Notes under the pieces: generated by a model | The model's input: only the letters and a program-made list of their open reading frames with translations | Databases searched by the model: none | What the model was told of the DNA's origin: nothing | NCBI GenBank assembly: GCA_002390845.1 | Contig: DGQT01000056.1 | Span: forward strand, 1 to 63,052 | DNA: 63,052 nucleotides | Origin: Chitinophagaceae bacterium UBA4407 | GTDB lineage: Bacteria; Bacteroidota; Bacteroidia; Chitinophagales; Chitinophagaceae | Direction of reading: 5' to 3' | Translations under genes and position numbers: made by a program | Shown: positions 49,703 through 59,191 of the stretch, piece by piece | Position numbering within the stretch: the stretch's first letter is position 1 | Layout of the letters: every line of letters starts with the position of its first letter

Positions 49703-50209
49703 TTATTCTAAAATCTTCTTCAGTTTATCAAGACTTTGTTCCATTACAGGACCGAGAACTTTATCATTGGCCATAGAGCCAAAACGTTCCCAGGGGTACC
49801 ATCCAATGTGCTGTTCAAAATACCATTGTACAGTGGTTATTTTATGAATGGAATCTGTTACCAGATAAAATCCACTGGTTTGAATATTTCCCTGTTCGCT
49901 TTTCCATTCAGTTAAAATAGAATCAGCAGTATTGTGTATAATGCTTACGTTACCAGTACCGATCTTTATAACAGTTCCAGTACCTGCTGTTTTTGTTGAA
50001 ATTAATTTTATGGTAGTACTGTCTGCACCATCCATCCACTGTTTCCAATGCGTTACATTATTCAGGTAATTGTAAACCGTATCGTATGGTGCACTGATAC
50101 TAATTGCTCTTGAAACTCTTACTGTTGAAGGAAACAACAATCCAATCGATGTTACAATAAGAAAAAGAATTACGAAACTAATTACCGCTAATTTTAAAAG
50201 TCGCGACAT
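49703..50209 (-). CDS. SRPBCC (START-like) family protein with N-terminal membrane anchor
   Basis: 168 residues. One membrane helix (about 7-27, LAVISFVILFLIVTSIGLLFP) is followed by the SRPBCC ligand-pocket fold: VRVSRAISISAPYDTVYNYL, HWKQWMD, GTVIKIGTG and a C-terminal helix DKVLGPVMEQSLDKLKKIL. Family members bind lipids, polyketides or other hydrophobic ligands. Convergent with the symporter gene. Confidence 0.8.
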   Translation of the reverse strand: MSRLLKLAVISFVILFLIVTSIGLLFPSTVRVSRAISISAPYDTVYNYLNNVTHWKQWMDGADSTTIKLISTKTAGTGTVIKIGTGNVSIIHNTADSILTEWKSEQGNIQTSGFYLVTDSIHKITTVQWYFEQHIGWYPWERFGSMANDKVLGPVMEQSLDKLKKILE

Positions 50210-50214
50210 AAGAT

Positions 50215-50399
50215 TTTATTTTTTGAACCCGGCTCAAGATTAAATAGCATCGCCTCTTGCGTCGCACACTTCGGGGTTCTGATTATGAATGTGCATGGGC
50301 TCCCAACCTTCGCTTAACTGTCGCCATGAAAACAGAACTTCGAAACGAGCGTGGCAAGTAAAGCTTCATAGTACTACAAAAGCCTGTCCCCCAAAAAAA
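50215..50399. repeat. Palindromic intergenic repeat, complete, with B-type R arm
   Basis: L arm: T-run, GAACCCGGCTCAAG, ATAGCATCGCC, TTGCGTCGCACACTTC. The B module in reverse (AACTTCGAAACGAGCGTGGC) ends near 50356, then the R arm runs through AAGCTTCATAG and GCCTGTC to an A-run that touches the stop of the gene at 50400. L is A-type and R is B-type, so the arms are mixed. Confidence 0.85.
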
Positions 50400-51506
50400 T
50401 TACTCCCACTTAAACACTTTTATGGCAATGGCATAAAGTATTACTCCCCAAATAAGCAACACACCAATATCCTGCCATACACTTAACAGGCTTGCGCCTT
50501 CGAAAGAAATTTCGCGCATGGCATTGTTGAAATGTGTTAGTGGCAGCAGATTACAGAAAAACTGCAGCCATTTTGGAAATACCGTGATCGGAAAAAAAGT
50601 ACCTGAAAGCAGGAATTGCGGAAACGTAAACAGGTTGGCAAATGGCGGAATGGTGCTTTCGTTTTTTGCAACATTGCTTACTATGAAACCATAACCCATA
50701 AATACCAGGAGCCCCAGTAAACTCAGCAACATGATTTCTAAAAATGTTGTTACACCATTTACCAAAGTAAAATTGAATGCAAAAACGCCGATACTGATAA
50801 TTACCACAGAAGCGATCATTTGAAACAAAACCCTGCTGATGGCCTCGCCTAAAACAATGTACGGCCTTGTAATGGGCGTAGCAAAAAAACGTTTTAATAC
50901 CAGCTGCTGCCGCAGGTTAAAGAACAGAAAAGCTACGCCAAATACACCGGCGCTTAATAGGGAAAAGCCTAACTGACCCGGCAAAATAAAATCGATACGG
51001 CGATAAATACGGCCTGGTATTTTTTGAACGTTTGTATCAATCTTTGCTATGGTTGGCGTATTGGGGTATTTGCTGTTATTAATATTCCCGATCACCGAAT
51101 TTAAAATTGATTGTAATAGCTGCAGATCCTGTTCTTTAACTGCTTCGGAGCTTTTTAATTCTATGGTGTAAGCAGGGCTTTCGGCAGCATTCTTTTTAAT
51201 ATTAATAATTGCCGTTAGGTTGCCTTTTTCCAGGTCTTCTTTTAAAAGCGTATCGGGTTTATCAATAAAATGAATACCGTTTATTTGTTTAATAATTCCG
51301 TAAACCGGGTTTGCCGTATCGCTGGTTTTGTCTAATGCCACATCAACAGAAAAACCACTGCCTTCGCCCATAAACCCAAACACCAGTATAAAGATCAAAG
51401 GAAAACCAATACTGAAAATAACTGCTGAAGGGCTGCGGAAAGTGGCTTTAAGACTTGCTTTTGTAATAGCCAGCATGGCTGTTAGCTGACTGTATTTTGG
51501 TTCCAT
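50400..51506 (-). CDS. ABC-2 type transporter permease
   Basis: 368 residues. One N-terminal membrane helix (SAVIFSIGFPLIFILVFGFM), a periplasmic domain of about 130 residues (DTANPVYGIIKQINGIHFIDKPDTLLK), then five membrane helices with FFATPITRPYIVLGEAISRVLFQMIASVV and LFTFPQFLLSGTFFPITVFPKWLQFFCNLLPLTHFNNAMRE, the ABC-2 signature. Its ATP-binding partner is not in the window. MEPKYSQL at 51506 or MLAITKASL at 51476 could be the start. Confidence 0.88.
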   Translation of the reverse strand: MEPKYSQLTAMLAITKASLKATFRSPSAVIFSIGFPLIFILVFGFMGEGSGFSVDVALDKTSDTANPVYGIIKQINGIHFIDKPDTLLKEDLEKGNLTAIINIKKNAAESPAYTIELKSSEAVKEQDLQLLQSILNSVIGNINNSKYPNTPTIAKIDTNVQKIPGRIYRRIDFILPGQLGFSLLSAGVFGVAFLFFNLRQQLVLKRFFATPITRPYIVLGEAISRVLFQMIASVVIISIGVFAFNFTLVNGVTTFLEIMLLSLLGLLVFMGYGFIVSNVAKNESTIPPFANLFTFPQFLLSGTFFPITVFPKWLQFFCNLLPLTHFNNAMREISFEGASLLSVWQDIGVLLIWGVILYAIAIKVFKWE

Positions 51507-51606
51507 ATTTTTTATTGATGGGCAAATCTATTTCATAAATCAACTGGCACAAAGATTTAAGTTTTATTTGGATGGGATTTTATTAGGGAATCAAAAAGCC
51601 ATTTGG

Positions 51607-51655
51607 ATAATTGGCTGCATTGCTGCTATCATCGCCGGTTGTGTCACTCACTTGT
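51607..51655. repeat. Palindromic intergenic repeat, L arm only (CACTCAC variant)
   Basis: TGCATTGCTGCTATCATCGC, then TTGTGTCACTCACTTGTGC. The matching R arm of the same variant is at 52288-52325, beyond a small gene. Confidence 0.7.
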
Positions 51656-51848
51656 GCTGTTGGTAATTCTGTGGGGCAAAGTGCGGGTTTGTTTACTTTT
51701 ACAGGCATCTCTTATTTGTATAGTTCCCGCCACGCGAAAGGCTATGTAAGAAGCGTTTACGGAAAGTAAAATTATATTAAGGATTACATTTGATGCAGTG
51801 AAATTATTTTGCAAATTAATTCTGACTTTTAGTTTGAAAATATGGGCA

Positions 51849-51862
51849 GCGAACCGCAGAGT
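51849..51862. repeat. Inner inverted repeat, left copy
   Basis: GCGAACCGCAGAGT is the exact reverse complement of ACTCTGCGGTTCGC at 52254-52267, so it forms a second inverted pair inside the outer L/R pair, around the small gene at 51927-52193. Confidence 0.7.
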
Positions 51863-51926
51863 CCCTGCTGCGCACAATGCCTATGAAAGGAGACATTCGG
51901 AAGAGGAAACATTATAAATAAGTAAA

Positions 51927-52193
51927 ATGATTACAAAGGAAAAACTTAAGGTTTATGAAAAATACAAAGGACAAAATGATATGTTTTTTCGATTACATCT
52001 TTTCAAACCCCGCCGTATGCAAGAATCAGACTTTTTTAAAATTCAGAATATGTTGCAGGAAGCCAGACTGGTAAATAGAAAGTTGGCATCAGAAGAGTAT
52101 TCAAGTCGGGTTAAGCAAAAGTTGATTGAGGTATGTGATAGTCAAGAAACTATTGATTATTTGAATTTATTAGCAAATCAAACTAGTTTCTAA
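51927..52193 (+). CDS. Hypothetical small protein enclosed by nested inverted repeats
   Basis: 88 residues, not recognised. Highly charged and probably all helical: MITKEKLKVYEKYKG, KPRRMQESDFFKIQNMLQEARL, SRVKQKLIEVCDSQETIDYLNLLANQTSF. No signal peptide or membrane helix. The gene is AT-rich and stands alone. Outside it lie GCGAACCGCAGAGT (51849-51862) with its exact inverse (52254-52267), and outside those a same-variant L/R pair of the palindromic repeat. It is the best candidate for a gene carried by the repeat. Confidence 0.55.
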   Translation: MITKEKLKVYEKYKGQNDMFFRLHLFKPRRMQESDFFKIQNMLQEARLVNRKLASEEYSSRVKQKLIEVCDSQETIDYLNLLANQTSF

Positions 52194-52214
52194 ACTACAA
52201 AATATTTTCCTTTT

Positions 52215-52267
52215 CCGCAGAGTATCCTATCATAACTTTTGTGTGTTGCAAGAACTCTGCGGTTCGC
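52215..52267. repeat. Inner inverted repeat, right copy with local hairpin
   Basis: ACTCTGCGGTTCGC at 52254-52267 inverts GCGAACCGCAGAGT at 51849-51862. It also pairs locally with CCGCAGAGT at 52215-52223, so a simple hairpin is an alternative reading. Confidence 0.65.
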
Positions 52268-52287
52268 AACGATAAAAGTTCATTCAT

Positions 52288-52325
52288 AATCCAACCGTAC
52301 AAGTGAGTGACACAAGTAACGATGA
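52288..52325. repeat. Palindromic intergenic repeat, R arm only (CACTCAC variant)
   Basis: AACCGTACAAGTGAGTGACA, CAAGTAACGATGA. The outer end has decayed. The rest of the gap to smc is AT-rich with no recognisable feature. Confidence 0.7.
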
Positions 52326-52533
52326 GAATTGTTTAAAAAATTTGTGTTATAAAACTTTAATTATTTTATTCAAAATATTGATAATCAATTATAAAAAAAT
52401 AATTATTAAGCCCTGTATTTTTGTAAATATTGTACCGATGCTCTTTTCTGCACAGCTTCTCCACAGCAAAAATTTCAACTTGCAATTTCTTAGGGTTTTA
52501 AGTTATGTTCGCATTTGATAAAATGGGTTAAAC

Positions 52534-55500
52534 GTGAGACTAAAATCATTAGAAATAAAGGGCTTTAAAAGTTTTGCCGATAAAACTGTTGTGAATTTTG
52601 ACGAAGGTATTACGGGTATTATCGGGCCGAATGGCTGTGGTAAAAGCAATATCATTGATTCAATCCGCTGGGTTATTGGTGAACAGAAAATATCTGCCTT
52701 AAGAAGTGAAAATCTTGAGGCACTTGTGTTTAACGGCAGCAAAACCCGCAGTGCCAGTGGCCTTGCCGAAGTGAGCCTGACTTTTGAAAATACAAGAAAC
52801 CTGCTTCCGACTGAGTTTAATACTGTTACTGTTACAAGGCGTTTTTATAAGAACGGCGAAAGCGAGTATCGTTTAAACGATGTTCAGTGCCGGTTAAAAG
52901 ATATCAATAATCTTTTTCTCGATACAGGTGTTTCTACAGACAGCTATGCTATTATTGAATTGGGTATGGTGGATGACATTATTAAAGATAAAGAAAACAG
53001 CCGCAGGCGAATGCTGGAGCAAGCCGCGGGAATTACCATTTATAAAACCCGGAAGAAAGAGGCAAAAAATAAACTGGATGCTACAGAGCAGGATTTAAAC
53101 CGCATTGAAGACCTTTTGTTTGAAATAAACAACCAGCTTAAAATGCTGGAAAACCAGGCTAAAAAAGCAGAAAAATATTTTGAGATAAAGAAAGAGTACA
53201 AAGAGGTTTCTGTTGAACTGGCAAAGGCGTCTCTTGACGGTTTTAATACGGCCTATAAAGACTTAAACGAACAGCAGGAACATGAAGTAAACAAACGTGT
53301 TGCCATTGAAGCTGAAATAGCTACAGAAGAAGCAGCACTTGAACAGGAAAAAGTTGGTTTTATTGAAAAAGAGCGTGTATTACAATCCTTGCAACACGAG
53401 TTTAATACTTTGGTTCAGGATGTGCGTACTAAAGAAAATGAGAAAAATCTTGCCAACCAGAAACTGCACTATCTGAAGGAAAAAGAAACAGGCCTGAAAG
53501 ATTTTTTAAATAAAGCCGAAGGGCAATTAAAGGGAATAAAAGATTCTATTGAATTCACCAAGCTGCAGGTTACAGATGAAGAAGCACGTTTACAGGATAT
53601 GCAGGCACGCCTTGATATTATAAAAGCTGAAGTAGAAGAAAAGCGTCGATTTTTTGATGAGAAAAGAATTTCTGTTGATTCACTACGCGGCAGTTACCAG
53701 CAAATTCAACGCAGCCAGTTTGATGCTGAAAAGAAAGTGGCAGTGGCAGATACATCTATACAAAATCTTCAAAGAGCACAGGCACAGTTAACAGATGAAA
53801 AACAAAACCGTGAAGGTCAGGTTCAGCAGTTAGAAAGGGAACTTGAAGAAAAAGAGATACTGCTTGAAAATAAGCGCACCGATCTTCTGCAATTACAGGA
53901 GCACCACGAAAAAACAAAGGGTCAGATACTGGAAACACAGGAACAGCTTGAACTATTGCGTTTGCAATTGGCAGAAGAAAACAGGAAATTAGATTCAAGG
54001 CGCAATGAACATGATCTGTTGAAAAGCCTGATCGATTCTATGGAAGGTTACCCTGAAAGCGTAAAATTCTTACACAAAAACCCGAACTGGAATCATGCTG
54101 CTCCGATATTGTCGGATATTATTTATGTAAACGAGGAATACCGCACCGCAGTTGAAAATGTATTAGAACCCTATTTGAATTATTATGTGGTAAACAACCT
54201 GCAGGAAGGTTTGCAGGCTGTACATTTATTAGATCAAAATAAAAAAGGTAAGGCCAATTTCTTTATGCTGGACAGGTTGAATGAAAGTTCAGTTAACACA
54301 CACCAGCCTGCAAATACAATCCCTGTTTTAAATATTATCGAAGTTGATGATCAATACCGTAAACTTGCTGAATACCTTTTGGGTAATGTTTATATAGCAG
54401 AAAATGATGAAGCACTGGAAAACAGCAATGGTTCCGTTATTTTGGAAAAACATGGAAAGTATGTAAAAGGGAAATATACTTTAACCGGCGGCAGCATTGG
54501 TTTATTCGAAGGAAAGAAAATCGGGCGTGCCAAAAATCTCGAAAAACTTCATGATGAAATTGTTTTGCAGGATGCGGTTGTTAATGCTTTAAAAATCGAG
54601 ATCAAACAAAAGCATAACGAGGTTATCAGTTATAATGAGCAATTAAAAGAAAATGCTATTAAGCAAACTGAAAACGAAATCAACCAGCTAACCAACCAGG
54701 TTTTTGCGGCCAAAAACAAAATTGAAAACCTGCAAAGTGCTCAGCAAAACGCGGCACAAAGATTAGAAGATATTGAACAACGATTACAGGATGAACAGGA
54801 TTCTATTGCTACAACACGGGAAGCACTGGTGCAGTTGAATGAGCAATTGCAGCAAACTGCTCAGCAAATGAAATTACTGGAACAAGATTACCAACTTGCA
54901 GAAAATGATTATTCCACCGCACTTGCTTTATTCAACGACAGTAATCTTCATTTAACAAGACAGCAAAGCAAGATTATAGCCATAAAGCAGGAACTGGTGT
55001 TCAAGCAAAACCAGTTGAACGATCTGCACAGGCAAATTGAAAATAATACCAAACAACTAGAAGAAGCATCAGCGAACATTAGCGAAAGTGAAGAAGCATT
55101 AGCCATAAGTGTTGATTTACTGGTAGATCTTATGCACAGAAAAGAAGATGAAGAGAAAAAACTTAACGAAGCAGACCAGTCTTACTACAACCTTCGCAAT
55201 GCTTTACAGGCAAAAGAAAGTGAACTACGCCATAAAGTAAAGAGCAGGGAGTTAACAGAGCACCGGCTGAGTGAAATAAAAGATAAACTCAATGAATTAA
55301 AACTACAGCTTGCCGGAATGAAAGAACGCCTGCATGTTGAATTTAAAATTGAACTGGAAGAAATCCTCGATCAGCCACGCAACAACAATGTGCCGATTGA
55401 AGATTTACAGGCTTCATCAGACCGTATGCGGAAACGCCTTGAAAATATTGGCGAGGTAAATCCTACGGCCATTGAAGCTTATACCGAAATGAAAAAACGT

Positions 55501-56055
55501 TACGAGTTTATCCTTGAACAAAAGAACGATCTTGTAAGTGCAAAAGAAAGCCTTTTACAAACCATACAGGAAGTAGAGGCAACAGCCAATCAGCAGTTTC
55601 TCGATACATTTAATAAAGTAAGGGAGAATTTTCAGAAAGTATTTAAAGCACTATTTACAGAAGAAGATACAGCAGACATGGTTTTAGATACTCCCGAAAA
55701 TCTTGCCGAAACAGGAATTGATATTATCGCAAAACCAAAGGGCAAGCGGCCATCTTCCATCAGTCAGTTAAGCGGTGGGGAAAAAACTCTTACTGCTACG
55801 GCATTATTGTTCGCAATCTATCTTATTAAACCAGCGCCATTCTGTATTCTTGATGAAGTGGATGCGCCGCTCGATGATGCCAATGTTGGTAAGTTCACGC
55901 AGATGATCAAGAAGTTCAGCGAAAACTCACAGTTCATTATTGTTACACACAATAAAATGACCATGGGTACGGTAGATGTAATCTATGGCGTAACCATGCA
56001 GGAGCCCGGTGTAAGTAAATTGGTGCCTGTAGATTTCAGAAGCCTGAGCAATTAA
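52534..56055 (+). CDS. smc: Chromosome segregation protein SMC
   Basis: 1173-residue condensin ATPase. The start is a GTG giving MRLKSLEIKGFKSFADKT, the standard SMC opening. Walker A is GPNGCGKSNIID (about 32-43). Two long coiled coils (about 170-500 and 670-1000) flank the hinge (about 510-660, including KFLHKNPNWNHAAPIL). The C-terminal half-site has the signature LSGGEKTLTATALLFAIY and Walker B PFCILDEVDAPLDDANV. It loads onto DNA and compacts origins. The ScpA/ScpB partners are not in the window. Confidence 0.97.
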   Translation: MRLKSLEIKGFKSFADKTVVNFDEGITGIIGPNGCGKSNIIDSIRWVIGEQKISALRSENLEALVFNGSKTRSASGLAEVSLTFENTRNLLPTEFNTVTVTRRFYKNGESEYRLNDVQCRLKDINNLFLDTGVSTDSYAIIELGMVDDIIKDKENSRRRMLEQAAGITIYKTRKKEAKNKLDATEQDLNRIEDLLFEINNQLKMLENQAKKAEKYFEIKKEYKEVSVELAKASLDGFNTAYKDLNEQQEHEVNKRVAIEAEIATEEAALEQEKVGFIEKERVLQSLQHEFNTLVQDVRTKENEKNLANQKLHYLKEKETGLKDFLNKAEGQLKGIKDSIEFTKLQVTDEEARLQDMQARLDIIKAEVEEKRRFFDEKRISVDSLRGSYQQIQRSQFDAEKKVAVADTSIQNLQRAQAQLTDEKQNREGQVQQLERELEEKEILLENKRTDLLQLQEHHEKTKGQILETQEQLELLRLQLAEENRKLDSRRNEHDLLKSLIDSMEGYPESVKFLHKNPNWNHAAPILSDIIYVNEEYRTAVENVLEPYLNYYVVNNLQEGLQAVHLLDQNKKGKANFFMLDRLNESSVNTHQPANTIPVLNIIEVDDQYRKLAEYLLGNVYIAENDEALENSNGSVILEKHGKYVKGKYTLTGGSIGLFEGKKIGRAKNLEKLHDEIVLQDAVVNALKIEIKQKHNEVISYNEQLKENAIKQTENEINQLTNQVFAAKNKIENLQSAQQNAAQRLEDIEQRLQDEQDSIATTREALVQLNEQLQQTAQQMKLLEQDYQLAENDYSTALALFNDSNLHLTRQQSKIIAIKQELVFKQNQLNDLHRQIENNTKQLEEASANISESEEALAISVDLLVDLMHRKEDEEKKLNEADQSYYNLRNALQAKESELRHKVKSRELTEHRLSEIKDKLNELKLQLAGMKERLHVEFKIELEEILDQPRNNNVPIEDLQASSDRMRKRLENIGEVNPTAIEAYTEMKKRYEFILEQKNDLVSAKESLLQTIQEVEATANQQFLDTFNKVRENFQKVFKALFTEEDTADMVLDTPENLAETGIDIIAKPKGKRPSSISQLSGGEKTLTATALLFAIYLIKPAPFCILDEVDAPLDDANVGKFTQMIKKFSENSQFIIVTHNKMTMGTVDVIYGVTMQEPGVSKLVPVDFRSLSN

Positions 56056-56079
56056 TGATAGCAGCATTTAGTAGCGAAA

Positions 56080-56140
56080 TGTTTTTATGAGCCAAACTGC
56101 ATTGCTACTATAAAACCCTGTTGCGTCGCACACTTCAACG
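56080..56140. repeat. Palindromic intergenic repeat, L arm only
   Basis: TTATGAGCCAAACTGCATTG, then TTGCGTCGCACACTTCAACGG. It lies after smc, with no R arm nearby. Confidence 0.75.
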
Positions 56141-56248
56141 GTTTGTTCGCTGGTGGTCATATTGCAGTCTGCATTACTAAATCATACTCCTGCATAAACA
56201 AATTATTTTCAGTAAGGATCAGTAGGAAATGCTGCTGATCCTTTTTAT

Positions 56249-56707
56249 TTGCAAATTAAAACAGCTCCTTTGTTCAAGACTGCTTTCATCTTATACTTAA
56301 CCTGCTACAGCTTATACATTTTATTCTCGCGGCAACCCGATTATTTCGATGGAGTAAAAGATATTGCAACCATTCATTTCAATATAGATAGTGCCACCAG
56401 TAAACTGCAGCCATTTGCAATATACCGCTCAGATAAAAAAACTTATTCCGTTAGCGCCGGCTATCTTTTCAGAACCTTTAAAGAAGGGGAGAAGGTAACA
56501 GTAATTTACGAAACCTCACAGCCTGAAAAAGGAGCTGTTTACAGTTGGTGGGGCTATTGGATCACATCTGGCGAAACCTTATTTTCAATAGTGTTTGCTG
56601 TACTCTTTTACCAGATTGCCATAGCAATTACAAAAAATCCTTCACCCGAATCTTTAATGGAACAACTGGAATATAAACCCCAAAAGAAAAGAAAATACAA
56701 AGATTGA
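56249..56707 (+). CDS. Small membrane protein, DUF3592-like
   Basis: 152 residues from a TTG (LQIKTAPLFK); a second in-frame TTG lies at 56270. There is no ATG before the first hydrophobic helix (AFILYLTCYSLYILF), so a TTG start is likely. A soluble domain of about 80 residues (YSVSAGYLFRTFKEGEKVTVIYETSQPEKGAVYSW) and a second helix (LFSIVFAVLFYQIAI) follow, then a basic tail. The two-helix, beta-domain layout resembles DUF3592 proteins of unknown role. Confidence 0.65.
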   Translation: MQIKTAPLFKTAFILYLTCYSLYILFSRQPDYFDGVKDIATIHFNIDSATSKLQPFAIYRSDKKTYSVSAGYLFRTFKEGEKVTVIYETSQPEKGAVYSWWGYWITSGETLFSIVFAVLFYQIAIAITKNPSPESLMEQLEYKPQKKRKYKD

Positions 56708-56763
56708 TTTTCTCATACTGAACAATTATTCATTCAATATTTTTACAGCCAATTATAACTACT

Positions 56764-57093
56764 ATGAAAACAATCGGGTTGCTTATTGTATCGAATATCT
56801 TCATGACGTTTGCCTGGTACTGGCACTTAAAAGACACTTCAATTACCCTGTGGAAAGCAGTACTGATAAGCTGGGGCATTGCTTTTTTTGAGTATTGCTT
56901 AACCGTGCCCGCCAACCGCATCGGTTTTACAACAGGCTGGAACGGTTTTCAGTTAAAAATTGTTCAGGAAGTAATTACGCTGGTTATTTTTTGCGTATTT
57001 GCCATCCTGTATTTAAAAGAACCCTTTCAGTGGAAATACCTCATCAGCTTCGGTTTTATTATGGGTGCGGTTTATTTCGCATTCAAAAAATAA
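56764..57093 (+). CDS. DMT family protein (DUF486)
   Basis: 109 residues, four membrane helices: KTIGLLIVSNIFMTFAWYWHL, WKAVLISWGIAFFEYCLTVP, VQEVITLVIFCVFAILYLKE and YLISFGFIMGAVYFAFKK. NIFMTFAWYWHLK and PANRIGFTTGWNGFQLKI are typical of DUF486, a small branch of the drug/metabolite transporter fold. Substrate unknown. Confidence 0.88.
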   Translation: MKTIGLLIVSNIFMTFAWYWHLKDTSITLWKAVLISWGIAFFEYCLTVPANRIGFTTGWNGFQLKIVQEVITLVIFCVFAILYLKEPFQWKYLISFGFIMGAVYFAFKK

Positions 57094-57130
57094 AGGGCAT
57101 CACGCGGTAAAGCCATGACGCCCTGTTTTA
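57094..57130 (+). terminator. Probable terminator after the DMT family gene
   Basis: GGGCATCACG and CATGACGCCC form an imperfect stem and are followed by TGTTTTA. The remaining gap to 57630 holds only the repeat below. Confidence 0.6.
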
Positions 57131-57295
57131 ACCCTGCTGCAAATTTATAGTGGTACTATATTTTCAGCCTCTATGATGGGCGTTTAAAAAAAAGGTTTAA
57201 ACAAAATGAATATTTTTTTATAATTTTTTATTCCTCTCAAAAATATTTTCCAGGCTTTTGCTGCGCCACTTTTATACAAACCTTTCAAAAGTTAT

Positions 57296-57558
57296 GATAC
57301 CAGCTAATATTTTCATGGCATCGTTCCTTGCGTCGCAATCCGTTGATCAGTATATCTCGTGGCGACTGTAAGTGGGTAACATCTTGCAAACCTCAGCCAT
57401 TAGCGAATACAAGCTGATGTGTTAGAAATTTAACCGGATAAAAAATAATGGTAGAATTTGTTATAAGAGACCGGCCTTTTGCCGACCTATATTCTGTCGC
57501 ACACGAGTGCGACGCAACAACAGCTAAATAGTAATACAAACGTCTGGTACAAAAAAAA
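57296..57558. repeat. Palindromic intergenic repeat, complete, with fused inner ends
   Basis: L arm: TTTCATGGCATCGTTCC, TTGCGTCGCAATCCG (57296-57345). At 57487-57506 the palindrome GTCGCACACGAGTGCGAC brings inner L and R ends together, and the R arm continues to CGTCTGGTAC and an A-run at 57558. Confidence 0.8.
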
Positions 57559-57629
57559 CAGTATTTTTAATACCGGATATTGCTGTTTAATAATACAATC
57601 AACAGTAACTACCCAGGAAGCCACACACT

Positions 57630-59015
57630 ATGGATGAGCATACAAAAAAGTGTTTTGTAGTTATGGGTTTTGGCATTAAAACAGATTTTGCCACAGGCCG
57701 TAAACTGGATCTTAATAAATCGTACCGGTTGCTTATTAAGCCCGTTGTGGAAGCATGTGGCCTGGTATGCATCCGTGCCGACGAGATTGTACACTCCGGT
57801 ACAATCGATGTACCCATGTATATGGAGTTACTTACCGCAGATGTAGTGGTAGCAGACCTTTCAACCGCCAATGCCAATGCGTTTTATGAACTTGGGCTCA
57901 GGCATGCACTGCGGCCACGAACTACCATTGTAATTTCTGAAGATAAGATGCCTTATCCTTTTGATCTTAACCATATTAAAATAACCGGCTACACCCATCT
58001 TGGAGATGCTATAGATTTTGACGAAGTAGAGCGATTTAGAAAAGTTCTTACAGAAACGATCAATACAGTGATAAAACTTGAAGATCCCGACAGCCCTGTT
58101 TATACTTTTCTTAAGCTGGTACCACCATATCTGAAAGAGAAAATTGAACAGGCAGCAAGAGAAAAGGGGGCACATGTTGCATCCGGCACAGAAAATAAAG
58201 AAGAACTTCAGACTCTTGCTGTACTAACTGAACAGGGTGAAAATGCACTTTCAAAAAATGATTTTACAACAGCCATTTCTTTATTTAATTCAGCTATTCT
58301 TATTGGTAAAAGTGAATCAGAAAATAATAAAACGGGTGTTAATGCCTATCTTATTCACCGGTTGGCGCTGGCTACTTACAAATCAGGAATACCTGATGAA
58401 GTAACAGCCTTGTATAATGCCCTGAAACTATTGTCAGACCTGGATCTTAACCATACCAATGATCCCGAAACAGTGGCACTTGCCGGGGCTATCGAAAAAA
58501 GGTTGTATGAGAAAACAGGGGACGAGACGCATTTGAGTGCTGCTATTTTATATTATCAGCGCGGCTATTACTTATTGAATAACCGTTACAATGGTATTAA
58601 CCTTGCTTTTATGCTGGATTACAGGGCGCAGTCAGGTCTTTGTACTACAAAAGATGAACGTATTGCTGACCTGGTTAATGCAAAACGCATACGCAGAGAA
58701 GTTTTGGTAATGTGTGATAACGATTGGAACACAATTACTGCAAGGCAAAACAAACCATCTATGGTGGACAGTATTTTAAAGAACGATGATTTTTCTATAA
58801 GCCAGCAGGCTGCTGATAAACAGCAAATGTTCTGGATCATGATTAACCGGGCTGAAGCAAATTTTGGTTTGGGAAATTTAGAGGCATATCAGAAAGCGGT
58901 TTCAGATGCGCAGCAGATGGAGCATGAAAAATGGATGATGGATTCACTGAACGAACAAATTGAGAAGCTTAAAAAGATGATGCAAAAACAGGAAATTACT
59001 GTAATGCAGGAATAA
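57630..59015 (+). CDS. DUF4071/TRAFs-binding-type protein with deoxyribosyltransferase-like N-terminus
   Basis: 461 residues, no signal peptide. The N-terminal 150 residues match the nucleoside 2-deoxyribosyltransferase-like / TIR-like fold: KKCFVVMGFGIKTDF, YRLLIKPVVEACGLVCIRADEI, MELLTADVVVADLSTANANAFYELGLRHAL with the family Asp/Asn/Glu cluster. The rest is an all-helical TPR-like region (about 190-460; AENALSKNDFTTAISLFNSAILIG) resembling the MAP3K-like TRAFs-binding domain (DUF4071). Such fusions occur in predicted nucleotide-based conflict or stress systems, which I offer only as family context. It stands alone between two repeat copies; the enzymatic activity is unproven. Confidence 0.82.
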   Translation: MDEHTKKCFVVMGFGIKTDFATGRKLDLNKSYRLLIKPVVEACGLVCIRADEIVHSGTIDVPMYMELLTADVVVADLSTANANAFYELGLRHALRPRTTIVISEDKMPYPFDLNHIKITGYTHLGDAIDFDEVERFRKVLTETINTVIKLEDPDSPVYTFLKLVPPYLKEKIEQAAREKGAHVASGTENKEELQTLAVLTEQGENALSKNDFTTAISLFNSAILIGKSESENNKTGVNAYLIHRLALATYKSGIPDEVTALYNALKLLSDLDLNHTNDPETVALAGAIEKRLYEKTGDETHLSAAILYYQRGYYLLNNRYNGINLAFMLDYRAQSGLCTTKDERIADLVNAKRIRREVLVMCDNDWNTITARQNKPSMVDSILKNDDFSISQQAADKQQMFWIMINRAEANFGLGNLEAYQKAVSDAQQMEHEKWMMDSLNEQIEKLKKMMQKQEITVMQE

Positions 59016-59075
59016 ACTTTTTCAAAAAAACGTACCCTCTTTAAGATGCTGCTTTAAAATAATTTATGTAAATAC

Positions 59076-59130
59076 CAGCATTTGTTTTTCATAGCAGCAT
59101 GGTTGCGTCGCAAGCACTTTATCACCTGTA
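59076..59130. repeat. Palindromic intergenic repeat, L arm only
   Basis: TTTCATAGCAGCATGG, TTGCGTCGCAAGCAC. Follows the DUF4071 gene; no R arm before the ThuA gene. Confidence 0.65.
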
Positions 59131-59191
59131 CGTGTAGCATCTCAGGGCTTATACAAAATGAGCTTCGGAAAATTAAAAATGTAAAGTGAAT

